Shown here one piece after another: positions 17,026 through 27,183 of a stretch of 64,000 nt of DNA. The translations under genes and the position numbers were made by a program. Each line of letters starts with the position of its first letter. The stretch's first letter is position 1. Below the pieces are notes generated by a model. That model had not been told where the DNA came from. It worked only from the letters and a program-made list of their open reading frames with translations, and searched no databases. Origin of the DNA: Pseudomonas sp. PSE14 (GTDB lineage: Bacteria > Pseudomonadota > Gammaproteobacteria > Pseudomonadales > Pseudomonadaceae). Location of the stretch: the NCBI RefSeq assembly GCF_029203285.1, contig NZ_CP115669.1, positions 5,580,001 to 5,644,000 on the forward strand. Direction: 5' to 3'.

Positions 17026-17796
17026 CTAAGTGCCGGAAGCGTCGAGCGAAGCAGCCTGCGCGGCTTCCACGGCGGGAATAATCCGCAGGCGGAAGGGCTC
17101 CGAATCGATTCGCAGACGCCGCGGATGGGCTGCCGCTGGCGGCGTTCTGTTTTGCAGTGTCGCCAGGCAGGTCTGCGGATCATCCAGCGGCAGTTCGCCC
17201 AGGACATCCAGCGGCAACTCCCACCAGTGGCTGGCCAGCAGACCCTCGATCACTTCGGGCTCGAAGCGATAGCGGATCACCCGCGCCGGGGTGCCGGCGA
17301 CTATGGCGTAGGGCGGCACATCGGCGTTGACCAGCGACTGAGCACCGATGATGGCACCGGTGCCGATCTTGACCCCATCCAGGATCAACACATCGCGACC
17401 GATCCACACATCGTGCCCGATCACCGCGGGGTGGTAGGGATGCTCGCGCTTGATCGGACGTTTGATCAGCTTGGGGTTGGAGGCGAAGTGATGGGTGGTC
17501 AGCCAGTCGATGGGGTGGGACTGGCGCGCCTGGCCGATGACCACCGCGGTAGCGATGGAGCAGTAACGGCCGATCTGCGAGACATGGCGGAACTCGCTGC
17601 CGCTGACGATATCGCTGTAGGCCCCGATGGCCAGCCTGGGCGAAAAGATCTTCGTCTTGCCGATCTTCACCCCCGGCTCGAGGATGAGCTGGGCGCCATC
17701 GCGCAGGGACTTGATGCCGCCGGCCAGGCGGCACTGGTGGCTGTCGAGTGATTTTTTCAAGCGCCGGTTGATCAGCGCTTCCTGGAAGATATTCAT
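17026..17796 (-). CDS. Left-handed beta-helix acyltransferase (CatB/XAT type)
   Basis: The 256-residue protein contains hexapeptide repeats typical of a left-handed beta-helix (about residues 35-185). These include [14 protein letters not shown], the loop [13 protein letters not shown] with the catalytic-type His, and [21 protein letters not shown] ending in [23 protein letters not shown]. This is the CatB-like xenobiotic/streptogramin acetyltransferase group, often found in polysaccharide or small-molecule acetylation. The last 60 residues are outside the known repeat. I chose the ATG at 17796 ([12 protein letters not shown]). It lies 58 bp downstream of carP and may be co-transcribed. The substrate is unknown. 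Confidence 0.78.
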   Translation of the reverse strand: MNIFQEALINRRLKKSLDSHQCRLAGGIKSLRDGAQLILEPGVKIGKTKIFSPRLAIGAYSDIVSGSEFRHVSQIGRYCSIATAVVIGQARQSHPIDWLTTHHFASNPKLIKRPIKREHPYHPAVIGHDVWIGRDVLILDGVKIGTGAIIGAQSLVNADVPPYAIVAGTPARVIRYRFEPEVIEGLLASHWWELPLDVLGELPLDDPQTCLATLQNRTPPAAAHPRRLRIDSEPFRLRIIPAVEAAQAASLDASGT

Positions 17797-17854
17797 GGCC
17801 GATCCTGGCAAAACGCCATACTTCGTATCGGAAAGCAGCACTGTAACGACTTCA

Positions 17855-18787
17855 TTACCGTGGCTCCATTGGCATGGGCTTTCTGAACACATAGAAGAGG
17901 TTGGGCTCGCTGACCAGGTACAGCGTGCCCTGGTCATCCATGGCGATACCCTCGGCCTGCGGCACGCTGCGGCGCAGGCCACTCATGCCGCGCAGCAGCG
18001 ACAGCGAGCTGATCGGCTCGCCCTCGGCGCTCAGCTCCAGCACCAGCCGCGATTCGTCGGACAGCGCCAGCAGGTGCCCACTGCGCTCGTCGTACTGCAG
18101 GCTGGAAAGGTCGCGGACGAACAGGTTGCGGTTGTGCTCGAGATCTTCCACCACGTGCACCGCGAAGGGCTCCTGCGATTGCTCGTAGGGGAAGCCGCGC
18201 ACCTCATAGATATGCACCGGATTGCGCTCCTTGGCGACGAACAGGCGCTTGCCCAGCGAATCGTAGGCCAGCCCCTCGAAGCCGCTGTTGCCGCCGCGCC
18301 CCAGCGCCAGGGCCAGCTGCTGTGCGTCTTCGGCGCGCAGTTGCGTCGTGTCGTCGCGCAATTCGACGCGGAGCAGCCGCTGGTGGGTTTCGTCGCTGAT
18401 CACGTAGACGTTGCGGCTGATGTACTCGATGGCCTCGGTATCGCCGAAGCCGTGCAGCGCGATCCTGCGCAGCACCTCGCCCTCCAGCGACAGCTCGATC
18501 AGCTCGTTGCGCTTGTTGGTGACGGTGAACAGGGTCTGCCGGTCCGGGTCGTAGGTCAGCGCCGAGACGTTGTCCGCCAGCCCCTCGATGGGTTGCGCCT
18601 CGATCAGCACTCGATAGCCGGGCAGCCAGATCGACTGATCCTGCCAGTGCGCCGCATGCCGCCATTCGTTGAACTTGAACCAGATGCGCTCGTAGACGCG
18701 CAAGCTCTGGCCCAGCGCGAGCAGGGCGGCCAGGGCCAGCAGCCCCAGTAGCGGAAGCAGGCGACGGGGTTTGAGCAGGCGGCGCAT
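17855..18787 (-). CDS. carP: SdiA-regulated domain beta-propeller, CarP-like (PA0327)
   Basis: The protein has 310 residues from the ATG at 18787, with an N-terminal membrane anchor ([19 protein letters not shown], about 8-27) and a periplasmic SdiA-regulated beta-propeller (about 55-305: [73 protein letters not shown]). The PAO1 homologue is the calcium-regulated CarP, under the CarSR system and linked to calcium homeostasis and pyocyanin. Position next to aaaA supports that assignment. A paralogue lies at 27678-28598. A longer start (18844) exists but adds polar residues before the anchor. Confidence 0.78.
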   Translation of the reverse strand: MRRLLKPRRLLPLLGLLALAALLALGQSLRVYERIWFKFNEWRHAAHWQDQSIWLPGYRVLIEAQPIEGLADNVSALTYDPDRQTLFTVTNKRNELIELSLEGEVLRRIALHGFGDTEAIEYISRNVYVISDETHQRLLRVELRDDTTQLRAEDAQQLALALGRGGNSGFEGLAYDSLGKRLFVAKERNPVHIYEVRGFPYEQSQEPFAVHVVEDLEHNRNLFVRDLSSLQYDERSGHLLALSDESRLVLELSAEGEPISSLSLLRGMSGLRRSVPQAEGIAMDDQGTLYLVSEPNLFYVFRKPMPMEPR

Positions 18788-18925
18788 GGGGGACTCGATG
18801 TTCTCGGAAAGGCCGCGCAGCTTCGCAGCCTGGGCTGAAGCCAAACTTAAAGGCGGCAGGGGAAATGCCCGCAGGCTAGAGTCAGGTTAGCGCAAGACCG
18901 ATCGATCATCCCCGAAGGTGTACCG

Positions 18926-19942
18926 ATGGCCGTGTCCCTGCTTCCCGAACAACGCCAGCAAGCCACCCTGCACACCGTGGTACTCGCCACCGAAGTGCTG
19001 CATCATGCGGGCATACCGCGCCAGCGGCTGCTGGAGGGCAGCGGCATCGACGAAGCGGACCTGCTGACCCCGCACAAGCTGATCACCCACGCCCAGGAAC
19101 TGCGGGTCTTCGCCAACGCCCTGAGCTGTCACCACGATCCGGCCCTGGGCCTCTATCTCGGCCTGCGCATGCATGTCTCGGCCTACGGCATCCTCGGCTA
19201 CAGCATGCTCGCCAGCCGCACCCTGCGCGACGCGCTGCAACTGGCGCTGTCCTTTCCCGACCTGCTTGGCACCTACTTCCGCCTGGCCCTGGTGCCACGG
19301 GACGATGAGGTGCACCTGAGCGCCGATGGCTACCGCTACGCGCCGGAACTGACGGTGTTCAATACCGAACTGTGCCTGACCTCGATGCTCACGGTGATCC
19401 GCGACCTGCTCGGCGAATCGGTGCGCCCGCGTCGCCTGCTGCTGGCCTACCGCCCGCCGCTGCACGCGGCAACCTACACCGAACGCCTGGGCTGCCCGGT
19501 GGAGTTCGGCGCGCCAACCAGCGCCCTGTGCTTCAGCCCGGCGCTGCTGGACCGCCTGCTGCCGCTGGCCGACCCGGTGAGCTGCCACAACGGCGTGCAG
19601 CAATGCCTGCGCATGAGCGCGACGCTCAGTAGCCGTGGCGATGTGATCGAGCAATTGCGCCAACACCTGGCCAGCCATCTGCAGGACACCGCCAACCTGG
19701 ACGCCGTGGCGCGCCACCTGCACCGCTCCACCCGCACCCTGCGCCGCCATCTGCAACAGCAGAACACCAGTTATCAACAGGTGCTCGACGAGGTGCGCTT
19801 CGACCGCGCGCGGCAGTTGCTCAAGGACACCGACCTGCCGATCTACCTGATCGCCGAGCAGCTTGGTTACAGCGAGACGGCCAGCTTCCGCCATGCCTTC
19901 CAGCGTTGGAGCGGGTCGAGTCCGAGCTTGTATCGGGGGTGA
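18926..19942 (+). CDS. AraC family regulator with Arabinose_bd N-terminal domain
   Basis: This 338-residue regulator has an N-terminal arabinose-binding-like domain of the OruR/ArgR-neighbour type (about 20-210) and a C-terminal AraC domain with two helix-turn-helix units (about 240-335: LDAVARHLHRSTRTLRRHLQ and IYLIAEQLGYSETASFRHAFQRW). It is divergent from carP (138 bp gap) and lies upstream of the polyamine ABC genes on the same strand. It could control either neighbour; the ligand is not known. Confidence 0.85.
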   Translation: MAVSLLPEQRQQATLHTVVLATEVLHHAGIPRQRLLEGSGIDEADLLTPHKLITHAQELRVFANALSCHHDPALGLYLGLRMHVSAYGILGYSMLASRTLRDALQLALSFPDLLGTYFRLALVPRDDEVHLSADGYRYAPELTVFNTELCLTSMLTVIRDLLGESVRPRRLLLAYRPPLHAATYTERLGCPVEFGAPTSALCFSPALLDRLLPLADPVSCHNGVQQCLRMSATLSSRGDVIEQLRQHLASHLQDTANLDAVARHLHRSTRTLRRHLQQQNTSYQQVLDEVRFDRARQLLKDTDLPIYLIAEQLGYSETASFRHAFQRWSGSSPSLYRG

Positions 19943-20283
19943 GTCGGGAACGGTACCTATCTGGCGTTGCAACGCGCGCCGAACGGCCCCCTCTCCCTTC
20001 GGAGCGGGGCGTGCAGCCAGGGATGGCATCGCACACAGGGTCGGAATCACAAGGTTCGCGAGCAAGCTCGCTCCTACAAAAGCCCCCGAACGACACGTCT
20101 CTGACGCCTGGATTCCCACGTTCCAGAGGCTATTTTCAACTTGGCCTGATTTATCCCTTATTGGCCTGATCTATCGTTCTGCGCCTCGGGCTGCTTGGTC
20201 ATTATCAATCCGCAGCTAGGTGAAACGGTCTCAGAAACCGTAAAACCTCAACAATAACAACTGCTTAACTGCATGGTACCAGC
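19943..20283. other. Intergenic region with REP element and ABC-operon promoter region
   Basis: No gene is seen in these 341 bp. The first half carries low-complexity GC-rich sequence and one REP unit (20055-20078). The second half (about 20135-20280) is AT-richer and should contain the promoter of the ABC importer operon, but I cannot point to a convincing -35/-10 pair. Confidence 0.5.
20055..20078 (+). repeat. Pseudomonas REP element (single)
   Basis: The 24-bp unit TTCGCGAGCAAGCTCGCTCCTACA is the common Pseudomonas REP palindrome. Further copies occur in this window at 32387-32453 and 56465-56547. Confidence 0.9.
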
Positions 20284-21333
20284 ATGACCAGCGCGATCAC
20301 CATCGAGCGGATATGCATGGAGTTCGGTACACCCGGACAAGGCCTCAAAGCCCTGGACGACGTGTCACTGGAAATCCGCGCCAACGAGTTCTTCACCCTC
20401 CTCGGGCCTTCGGGCTGCGGCAAGACTACCTTGCTGCGACTGATCGCCGGATTCGAACAACCCTCCTCCGGCAGCATCCGCCTCTACGGCGATGCGATGG
20501 AAGGCCTCCCGCCCTTCCGCCGCCCGGTCAACACCGTCTTCCAGAGCTACGCCCTGTTCCCCCACATGACGGTGGCCCAGAACATCGCCTTCGGCCTGGA
20601 AATGCAGGGCAAGAGCCGCGCCGACATCGACGCCACCGTGCAGAAGATGCTCGACCTGGTCCGCCTGCCGGATGTCGGCTCACGCCGCGCCGACCAGCTC
20701 TCCGGCGGCCAGCAGCAGCGCATCGCCCTGGCCCGCGCCCTGGCCAGCCGGCCCAAGGTGCTGCTGCTCGACGAATCGCTCTCCGCGCTGGACCTCAAGC
20801 TGCGCAAGGAAATGCAGATCGAGCTCAAGCGCCTGCAGCACGAGACCGGCATCACCTTCATCTTCGTCACCCACGACCAGGAAGAAGCCCTGACCATGTC
20901 CGACCGCATCGCGGTGATGAGTCGCGGCAAGGTCATGCAGATCGGCACGCCGACGGAAATCTACGAAGCGCCGGTCAACCGCCTGGTGGCCGACTTCATC
21001 GGCGAGACCAACTTCCTCGAAGGCGAATCCAGCGGCGACAGCGTGCGTCTGCCCGACGGCCAGTTGCTGCCGGCGGCGACCACCCTGCCGGGCAAGGTCA
21101 CCCTGGCGATCCGCCCGGAGCGCACTGAGCTCGCGCAGGACGGGCAGCTCGAAGGCGTGGTGGAAAACATCGTCTACGTCGGCACCGACACCGTGTACCA
21201 CCTCAACGTCGCCGGTCAGGGCGGCTTCCGCGTACGTCAGCAGAACCGCGACGGCGCCCACTCCACCCACGCCCCGGGCGCACGGGTACGGGTCCGCGTG
21301 CCCGCCACCGCCATCCGGGTGCTGGCCGAATGA
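20284..21333 (+). CDS. Polyamine-type ABC importer ATPase (PotA family), PA0326-like
   Basis: This 349-residue ATPase has Walker [10 protein letters not shown] (about 40-48), Q-loop [10 protein letters not shown], signature LSGGQQQR, Walker [13 protein letters not shown] and switch His (VTHDQEE). A C-terminal TOBE domain (about 270-345) is typical of PotA. It has Ser where many have Glu-Pro after the Walker B Asp-Glu (DESLSALD instead of DEPLSALD), which is a conservative change outside catalysis. It overlaps the next permease by ATGA. With the next three genes it forms one importer. Confidence 0.93.
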   Translation: MTSAITIERICMEFGTPGQGLKALDDVSLEIRANEFFTLLGPSGCGKTTLLRLIAGFEQPSSGSIRLYGDAMEGLPPFRRPVNTVFQSYALFPHMTVAQNIAFGLEMQGKSRADIDATVQKMLDLVRLPDVGSRRADQLSGGQQQRIALARALASRPKVLLLDESLSALDLKLRKEMQIELKRLQHETGITFIFVTHDQEEALTMSDRIAVMSRGKVMQIGTPTEIYEAPVNRLVADFIGETNFLEGESSGDSVRLPDGQLLPAATTLPGKVTLAIRPERTELAQDGQLEGVVENIVYVGTDTVYHLNVAGQGGFRVRQQNRDGAHSTHAPGARVRVRVPATAIRVLAE

Positions 21334-22244
21334 GCACACTGCGCGCACAAGCGGAACGCAAATCGCTGTTCAATCGCCTGGCCCTGACCAGCCCGGCGAT
21401 GATCATGCTGGTGGTGTTCCTCGTCCTGCCGCTGGGCATCATGTTCGCCGTGTCGATCCAGGCACCGGGGGACTACGGCGGCGTGAAGTGGGGCCAGCAC
21501 ACCGTCGAGGCCTACATCAACTTCCTCTGGGAGCGCGACCTGGACGACAGCCTGGCGTTCAACGCCGACTACCTGGGTATCTTCCAGCGCTCCTTCTGGC
21601 TGTCGATCCTGACCACCCTGGGCTGCCTGCTGATCGGCTTCCCCACCGCGCTGTACCTGGCGCTGCAGGACGAACGCCGGCGCAACCTGCTGATGTTCCT
21701 GGTCACGGTGCCGTTCTGGACCAACCTGCTGGTGCGGGTCTACGCCTGGATCCTGCTGCTGCGCAACGGCGGACTGATCGACGAGGGGCTGCACGGGCTG
21801 GGCTTCACCGACGCCTCCATTGGCCTGCTCTACACCGACAACGCGGTGATCATCGGCCTGCTCTACACCTACCTGCCGTTCATGGTGCTGCCCATCTACA
21901 CCAGCCTGGAAAAGATGGACTGGCGCCTGGTGGAAGCCGCCTTCGACCTGGGCGCCAACCGCTGGAAGGCGCTCAAGCGGATCATCATCCCGCTGGCCAT
22001 GCCCGGCATCGTCGCCGGCAGCATTCTGGTGTTCATCCCCTCGCTGGGCAGCTACATCATTCCCGAGCTGCTGGGGGGCGGTAAGTCGCTGATGATCGGC
22101 AACCTGATCCAGCTGCAGTTCGGCACGGCGCACAACTGGCCGTTCGGCGCGGCGCTGTCCTTTGCCCTGCTAGCCTTCGTACTGCTGGCAATGATGATCT
22201 ACAGCATGCGCTTCAAGCAGGGCACCGCGGGAGGTCATCCATGA
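21330..22244 (+). CDS. Polyamine-type ABC importer permease (PotB family), PA0325-like
   Basis: The 304-residue protein has six predicted membrane helices, the first at about 24-48 ([19 protein letters not shown]). The EAA loop that contacts the ATPase reads [25 protein letters not shown] (about 208-232). It is coupled by 4-bp overlaps to both flanking genes. Substrate specificity follows the binding protein at 23074-24123. Confidence 0.93.
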   Translation: MSTLRAQAERKSLFNRLALTSPAMIMLVVFLVLPLGIMFAVSIQAPGDYGGVKWGQHTVEAYINFLWERDLDDSLAFNADYLGIFQRSFWLSILTTLGCLLIGFPTALYLALQDERRRNLLMFLVTVPFWTNLLVRVYAWILLLRNGGLIDEGLHGLGFTDASIGLLYTDNAVIIGLLYTYLPFMVLPIYTSLEKMDWRLVEAAFDLGANRWKALKRIIIPLAMPGIVAGSILVFIPSLGSYIIPELLGGGKSLMIGNLIQLQFGTAHNWPFGAALSFALLAFVLLAMMIYSMRFKQGTAGGHP

Positions 22245-23029
22245 AGTCGGCCAATCCGCTCTGGCGTTTCACCGGCGTACGGCCCGCGGCCTGGCTGTTC
22301 TTCGCCTTCCTCTACGTCCCGATCTTCGTGCTGGTGGTGCTGAGCTTCAACAGCGGTCAGTCGGCGACGCTGTGGGAGAGCTTCAGCCTGAAGTGGTACG
22401 CGGTGGTGGCGGACGACCCGGAGATTCTCCGCGCGGCGAAGAACTCGCTGATCGTCGCCAGCCTCGCCACGATCATCTCCACCACGCTGGCCACCCTCGC
22501 CGCCCTGGGCATGCGCGGCCGGACCTTCCGCGGCCAGGGTCTGATGAGCGGCGTGCTGGGCCTGCCGCTGCTGGTGCCGGAGATCGTCACCGCCGTGGCG
22601 ACCCTGATGTTCTTCGCCTTCATCGGCCTGAAGCTGTCGCTGTTCACCATCCTGCTGGCGCACGTGGTGTTCTGCATCCCCTTCGCCTACCTGCCGATCC
22701 GTGCCCGCCTCGAAGGCATGGACCCGCGCCTGGCCGAAGCGGCGGCGGACCTCTACGCCTCGCCCTGGAAGACCTTCTGGAAGGTGACCTTCCCGCTGCT
22801 GATGCCGGGCATCCTCTCCGGGGCGATGCTGGCGTTCATCATCTCGATGGACGACTTCGTCATCACCTACTTCGTCGCCGGCGCCGGGGCCACTACCTTG
22901 CCGGTGTACATCTTCAGCTCCATCCGCATGGGGATTTCCCCGAAGATCAACGCCATTTCTTCAATAATACTGTTGATTTCCATCGCGTTCGTTGCGTTGT
23001 CGTACTACGTCGGCCAGCGTCGCCGCTGA
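22241..23029 (+). CDS. Polyamine-type ABC importer permease (PotC family), PA0324-like
   Basis: The 262-residue permease has six helices and the EAA loop EAAADLYASPWKTFWKVTFPLLMPG (about 165-190), followed by the PotC-type segment SMDDFVITYFVAG. It starts within the end of the upstream permease gene (ATGA overlap) and is followed 44 bp later by the binding-protein gene, which has its own AAGGAG ribosome-binding site. Confidence 0.93.
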   Translation: MKSANPLWRFTGVRPAAWLFFAFLYVPIFVLVVLSFNSGQSATLWESFSLKWYAVVADDPEILRAAKNSLIVASLATIISTTLATLAALGMRGRTFRGQGLMSGVLGLPLLVPEIVTAVATLMFFAFIGLKLSLFTILLAHVVFCIPFAYLPIRARLEGMDPRLAEAAADLYASPWKTFWKVTFPLLMPGILSGAMLAFIISMDDFVITYFVAGAGATTLPVYIFSSIRMGISPKINAISSIILLISIAFVALSYYVGQRRR

Positions 23030-23073
23030 CCTCCTGCCGCCAAAACAAAACAACATTGCAAGGAGCTTCACCG

Positions 23074-24123
23074 ATGAAATTCCGCCGTACCCCCATCGCC
23101 CGCACGCTCGTCGCCGCCAGCCTGTTGCTGGCCGGCAGCGCCCACGCCGAAGGCACCCTGCACTTCGCCAACTGGTCGGACTACTTCCCGCCGGAGCTGC
23201 TGAAGAAGTTCGAAAAGGACACCGGCATCCACGCCACCCTCGACTCCTACGACAGCAACGAAACCCTGCTGGCCAAGCTCAAGGCCGGTGGCGGCGCCTA
23301 TGACGTGGTGGTGCCCTCGGACAGCTTCATCGAGATCTTCGTCAAGGAAGACCTGCTGCAGAAGCTCGACAAGGCGCAGCTGCCGAACCTGGCCAACCTG
23401 AAAGACAAGTTCAAGACCCTGACCTACGATCCGGGCCACGACTACACCGTGCCCTACCTGTGGGGCACCACCGGCTACAGCTACGACAGCGCCAAGGTCC
23501 CCGGCGGCAAGCTGGAGGAAAGCTGGAAGCCCTTCTTCGAGCCGCCGGCCGAGCTGAAAGGCAAGGTGGTGGCGCTCAACTCCATCGAGGAGCTTTACGC
23601 CCCGGCGTCCTACTACCTGGGCATCAACGAGTGCACCGAAGACCCGAAAGAGGCGGCGAAGATCCAGGAGCTGCTGCTCAAGCAGAAGCCGATGCTGGCG
23701 ATGTACAACAGCGACGGCACCATCGAGCGCATGGCCGCCGGCGAAGTTTCCATGCACCAGCAGTGGAACGGAGCCTTCCACCGCGCCCACGCCCAGCGCG
23801 CCAGCCTGGTCTACGTCTATCCGAAGGAAGGCATCCGCCTGTTCATCGACAACCTGGCCATTCCCAAGGACGCCACCAACATCAAGGAAGCCCACGCTTT
23901 CCTGAACTGGATGATGCAGCCGGAAAACATCGCCGCCGCCTCCAACTTCGCCAAGTACAACAACGCCATCGCAGGCTCGGACAAGTACATGGAGAAGGAG
24001 CTGTTCGACGACCCGGCGATCAACACCCCGGCCGACAAGCTGGACCGCTTGAAGCCCTTCCAGCTGTGCTCGCCCAAGGCGCTGCAACTGCGCTCCAAGG
24101 TGTGGACCAAGCTGAAGAAATAA
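23074..24123 (+). CDS. Periplasmic polyamine-binding protein (PotD/PotF family), PA0323-like
   Basis: The protein has 349 residues with a signal peptide cleaved near SAHA-EGTLHF (residue about 24). The PotD/F core is clear: FANWSDYFPPELLKKFEKDTG, a DSYDSNETLLAKLKAGG loop, DVVVPSDSFIEI and PYLWGTTGYSYD. It is one of four paralogous binding proteins in this window, the others being SpuE, SpuD and the protein at 53250. The ligand of the PA0323 group is not settled; the downstream acetylpolyamine amidohydrolase suggests acetylated polyamines (inference). Confidence 0.9.
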   Translation: MKFRRTPIARTLVAASLLLAGSAHAEGTLHFANWSDYFPPELLKKFEKDTGIHATLDSYDSNETLLAKLKAGGGAYDVVVPSDSFIEIFVKEDLLQKLDKAQLPNLANLKDKFKTLTYDPGHDYTVPYLWGTTGYSYDSAKVPGGKLEESWKPFFEPPAELKGKVVALNSIEELYAPASYYLGINECTEDPKEAAKIQELLLKQKPMLAMYNSDGTIERMAAGEVSMHQQWNGAFHRAHAQRASLVYVYPKEGIRLFIDNLAIPKDATNIKEAHAFLNWMMQPENIAAASNFAKYNNAIAGSDKYMEKELFDDPAINTPADKLDRLKPFQLCSPKALQLRSKVWTKLKK

Positions 24124-24519
24124 CCGCAAGCCACCCGGCGCGGCGGTGCGCGCCGGGTGACCCTGACAGTCAGTTTGGCCATTTCGATCCCTTTTTGACC
24201 CTTTGCAGGGTTCTGCCCGGCCACCTCGGTTGCTAGAGTCGGGCCGCTCGCGCAGGGAGCGGCAGGAAAGGCGGCCAGCTCCGGCGCCACATTCAGTGGT
24301 GCGGGAATATCCCAAGGGAACGCGAGCGCGTTATCCACAAGAACAAAGTCCCCGAGAACGCCCATGACCAGCTTTTGCGTCACCCTGCAGCACAGCCCTT
24401 CATTCCTCGCCCGTCGTCGCTGCTGCGGCTGATCCGTAGCCGACGACAACCCGGACGGCCACCGAACGCCGTCCCATCGCGCCCTATACAAGAGCCAGAA
24501 CAATCGCGAGGAATCCCCC
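24124..24519. other. Intergenic region with hairpin and a single DnaA-box-like site
   Basis: No gene is seen in these 396 bp. An 11-bp perfect stem, CACCCGGCGCG / CGCGCCGGGTG (24132-24159), follows the binding-protein gene and probably ends or stabilises that transcript. A single TTATCCACA (24331-24339), identical to the DnaA-box consensus, lies before the APC permease gene. The promoter of the permease gene must also lie here but is not obvious. Confidence 0.5.
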
Positions 24520-25905
24520 ATGGCCAGCCAACACAGCGCCAGCACTGCACACACCACCCAGGGTAACGCGGCCTCCGCCGACGCCCGCCTGAAACGCGTA
24601 CTGGGGCTGCCCGCCCTGGTCTTCTTCGGCCTGGTCTACATGGTCCCGCTGACCATGTTCACCACCTACGGCGTGGTCACCGAGATGACCGGCGGCCGCA
24701 CCGCCACCGCCTACCTGATCACCCTGCTGGCGATGCTGTTCACCGCCGCCTCCTACAGCTTCATGGTGCGCAAGTACCCGATTTCCGGATCGGCCTACTC
24801 CTACACCAGCCTGAGCTTCGGTCCGGGGGTCGGCTTCCTGTCCGGCTGGTCGCTGCTGCTCGACTACCTGTTCCTGCCGATGATCAACTACCTGCTCATC
24901 GGCCTGTTCATGAACATCGCCTTCCCGGAAATCCCGGCCTGGGTGTTCGTGGTCGCCTCCATCGCCCTGGTCACCGTGCTCAACGTGGTCGGCATCAGCC
25001 AGGTGGCCGGCATGAGCAACATCATCGTCGGCGCCCAGCTGGTGTTCATCGTGGTGTTCGTGGTGATGTCGATCAAGAGCCTGGCCGGCGGCGCGCCGAT
25101 CGACTTCAGCCTGCCCTTCGTCGGTGACGGCAGCAAACCCGGCTTCGCCCCGCTGATGGCCGGCGCCGCGGTGCTGTGCCTGTCGTTCCTGGGCTTCGAC
25201 GCGGTCTCGACCATGGCCGAGGAAACCCGTGACGCCCGCCGCGACATCCCGCGCGCGATCATCATCACCACCGTGATCGCCGGCCTGATGTTCACCCTGC
25301 TGGCGGTGATCAGCCAGCTGGTGTTCCCCGGCAGCGTGTTCCAGAACGCCGATTCGGCGGCCAACGAAGTGATGCTCAAGGCCGGCGGGCAGTTCCTGAC
25401 CAACTTCTTCACCGCCGCCTATATCGCCGGCTGCATCGGCTCGGCGCTGGCGTCCCAGGCCTCGGTGTCGCGCATCATCTTCACCATGGGGCGTGACGGC
25501 ATCCTCCCGCGCAGCCTGTTCGGCGTGCTGCACGCACGCTTCCAGACCCCGGTGCTGGCGATCCTGGTGGTCTCCGCGATCTCCCTGCTGGCCATCGTGC
25601 TGGACCTGACCACCCTGGCCTCGATGATCAGCTTCGGCGCGCTGGTGGCCTTCTCCGTGGTCAACCTGGCGGTGATCCGCACCTACCTGGGCGTCGAGCG
25701 CCGTCGTGGCGCCGCCAACCTGCTCAAGTACGGGCTGATCCCCTTCGTCGGCCTGTGCCTGACCCTGTGGCTGTGGACCAGCCTGTCGCAGCTGACCCTG
25801 ATCGTCGGCCTGAGCTGGTTCGCCGTTGGCTTCACCTACCTGGCGGTGCACACCGGCGGTTTCCGCCGCAAGGCACCGAGCGTGAACTTCGAGGAAAACG
25901 CATGA
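24520..25905 (+). CDS. APC family amine/amino acid permease, PuuP-like (PA0322-like)
   Basis: This 461-residue protein has twelve predicted membrane helices and the APC-family opening ALVFFGLVYMVPLTMFTTYGVV, followed by SGSAYSYTSLSFGPGVGFLSGW and FLGFDAVSTMAEETRDARRDIPRA. Among APC transporters this resembles the PuuP/PlaP putrescine importers. It stands between a polyamine ABC importer and an acetylpolyamine amidohydrolase gene 98 bp downstream, which supports a polyamine or acetylpolyamine substrate. This is inference from context. Confidence 0.82.
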   Translation: MASQHSASTAHTTQGNAASADARLKRVLGLPALVFFGLVYMVPLTMFTTYGVVTEMTGGRTATAYLITLLAMLFTAASYSFMVRKYPISGSAYSYTSLSFGPGVGFLSGWSLLLDYLFLPMINYLLIGLFMNIAFPEIPAWVFVVASIALVTVLNVVGISQVAGMSNIIVGAQLVFIVVFVVMSIKSLAGGAPIDFSLPFVGDGSKPGFAPLMAGAAVLCLSFLGFDAVSTMAEETRDARRDIPRAIIITTVIAGLMFTLLAVISQLVFPGSVFQNADSAANEVMLKAGGQFLTNFFTAAYIAGCIGSALASQASVSRIIFTMGRDGILPRSLFGVLHARFQTPVLAILVVSAISLLAIVLDLTTLASMISFGALVAFSVVNLAVIRTYLGVERRRGAANLLKYGLIPFVGLCLTLWLWTSLSQLTLIVGLSWFAVGFTYLAVHTGGFRRKAPSVNFEENA

Positions 25906-26003
25906 CGGTGTGCTCGGCGCCGACCCGCTCCGCGCGGGCCGGATGCTGAGCACGCCCTGACAATCAGAAACCAGGCGCCGCCAGGCGCCATGAGGAGCGC
26001 GTG

Positions 26004-27035
26004 ATGTTGACGATCTACACCGACGACCATCGCTTGCACCACGGTCAGCACGAGCTGATCGGCGGCCAGTTCACCCCTTGCTTCGAGAAGCCCAGTCGCG
26101 CCGACATGGTGCTGGACCGGGTCAAGGCGGTGAAACTCGGCGACATCCAGGCCCCGCGCGACTTCGGGCTGGAGCCGATCCTGCGGGTGCATGACGAGGG
26201 CTTCGTGCGCTTCCTGCAACACGCCTGGCGCGACTGGCTGGCCACCGGCCGGACCCACGACATGCTGCCGATCGCCTGGCCCACCAGGCGCCTGCGGCAG
26301 AAGGAGCCCGACAGCATCGACGGCCGCCTGGGCTACTACTCCTTCGATGCCGGCGCGCCGATCACCGCCGGCACCTGGCAGGCGATCACCAGCTCGGTGA
26401 ACGTCGCCATGACCGGCCAGGCCGAACTGGCCAAGGGCGCGCGCTCGGTGTTCTCCCTCTGCCGCCCGCCGGGCCACCACGCCTCGGCGGACTTCATGGG
26501 CGGCTACTGCTTCCTCAACAACGCCGCCATCGCCGCCCAGTCGATCCTCGACCAGGGCGCCAGCCGCGTGGCGATCCTCGACGTGGACTACCACCACGGC
26601 AACGGTACCCAGGACATCTTCTACGACCGCGCCGACGTGCTGTTCACCTCGATCCACGGCGACCCGCGCTTTGAGTACCCCTACTTCCTCGGCTACGCCG
26701 ACGAGAAGGGCCAGGGCGTGGGCGAAGGCTTCAACTTCAACTACCCGCTGGCCTCGGGCAGCGATTGGTCGGTGTGGAGCCTGGCGCTGCAGGCGGCGAT
26801 CCGGCAGATCTCGGCCTACAAGCCGGACGTGCTGATCGTGTCGCTGGGCGTAGACACCTTCAAGGAAGACCCGATCTCCCAGTTCAAGCTGGACAGCCCG
26901 GACTACCTGCGCATGGGCGAAGCCATCGGCAAGCTCGGCCTGCCGACCCTGTTCGTCATGGAGGGCGGCTACGCGGTGGAAGAGATCGGCATCAACGCCG
27001 TGAACGTGCTGCAAGGCTTCGACAGCATCGGCTGA
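26004..27035 (+). CDS. aphB: Acetylpolyamine amidohydrolase AphB (histone deacetylase family)
   Basis: This 343-residue zinc hydrolase removes the acetyl group from acetylputrescine and acetylcadaverine. The His-His dyad sits in PPGHHASADFMGGYCFLNN (about 152-170), the zinc-binding DVDYHHGNGTQ (about 193-203) follows, and a second zinc Asp and the catalytic Tyr region GGYAVEEIG lie near the C-terminus. I chose the ATG at 26004 (MLTIYTDDHRLHHG), 6 nt after a GAGGAG ribosome-binding site; a GTG directly before it is too close to that site. The PAO1 homologue PA0321 is one of the characterised acetylpolyamine amidohydrolases. Confidence 0.9.
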   Translation: MLTIYTDDHRLHHGQHELIGGQFTPCFEKPSRADMVLDRVKAVKLGDIQAPRDFGLEPILRVHDEGFVRFLQHAWRDWLATGRTHDMLPIAWPTRRLRQKEPDSIDGRLGYYSFDAGAPITAGTWQAITSSVNVAMTGQAELAKGARSVFSLCRPPGHHASADFMGGYCFLNNAAIAAQSILDQGASRVAILDVDYHHGNGTQDIFYDRADVLFTSIHGDPRFEYPYFLGYADEKGQGVGEGFNFNYPLASGSDWSVWSLALQAAIRQISAYKPDVLIVSLGVDTFKEDPISQFKLDSPDYLRMGEAIGKLGLPTLFVMEGGYAVEEIGINAVNVLQGFDSIG

Positions 27036-27134
27036 TGTGCAGGGCGTAAGCGCTCCGCGTTATACGCCGTTTGGCCTGGGTCACGCCTCGCTCGGCAACG
27101 ACCTCGGCGTTGACGATGGGCCCTACGCCAGAAT

Positions 27135-27171
27135 GAAAAAGCCGCGCCGGGATTCCCGGCGCGGCTTTTTC
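27135..27171. terminator. Bidirectional terminator between aphB and carO
   Basis: A perfect long stem, GCCGCGCCGGGA / TCCCGGCGCGGC, is flanked by five A on one side and five T on the other. It serves both converging genes. Confidence 0.92.
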
Positions 27172-27183
27172 ATTGGCGCTGAA

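Noticed and set aside
24205..24240. Possible sigma-54 promoter before the APC permease (CGGCC...GTTGCT)
   Set aside because: The GG to GC spacing is 11 instead of the strictly needed 10.
24331..24339. Replication origin suggested by TTATCCACA
   Set aside because: Only one box, no AT-rich unwinding region and no dnaA/dnaN nearby.
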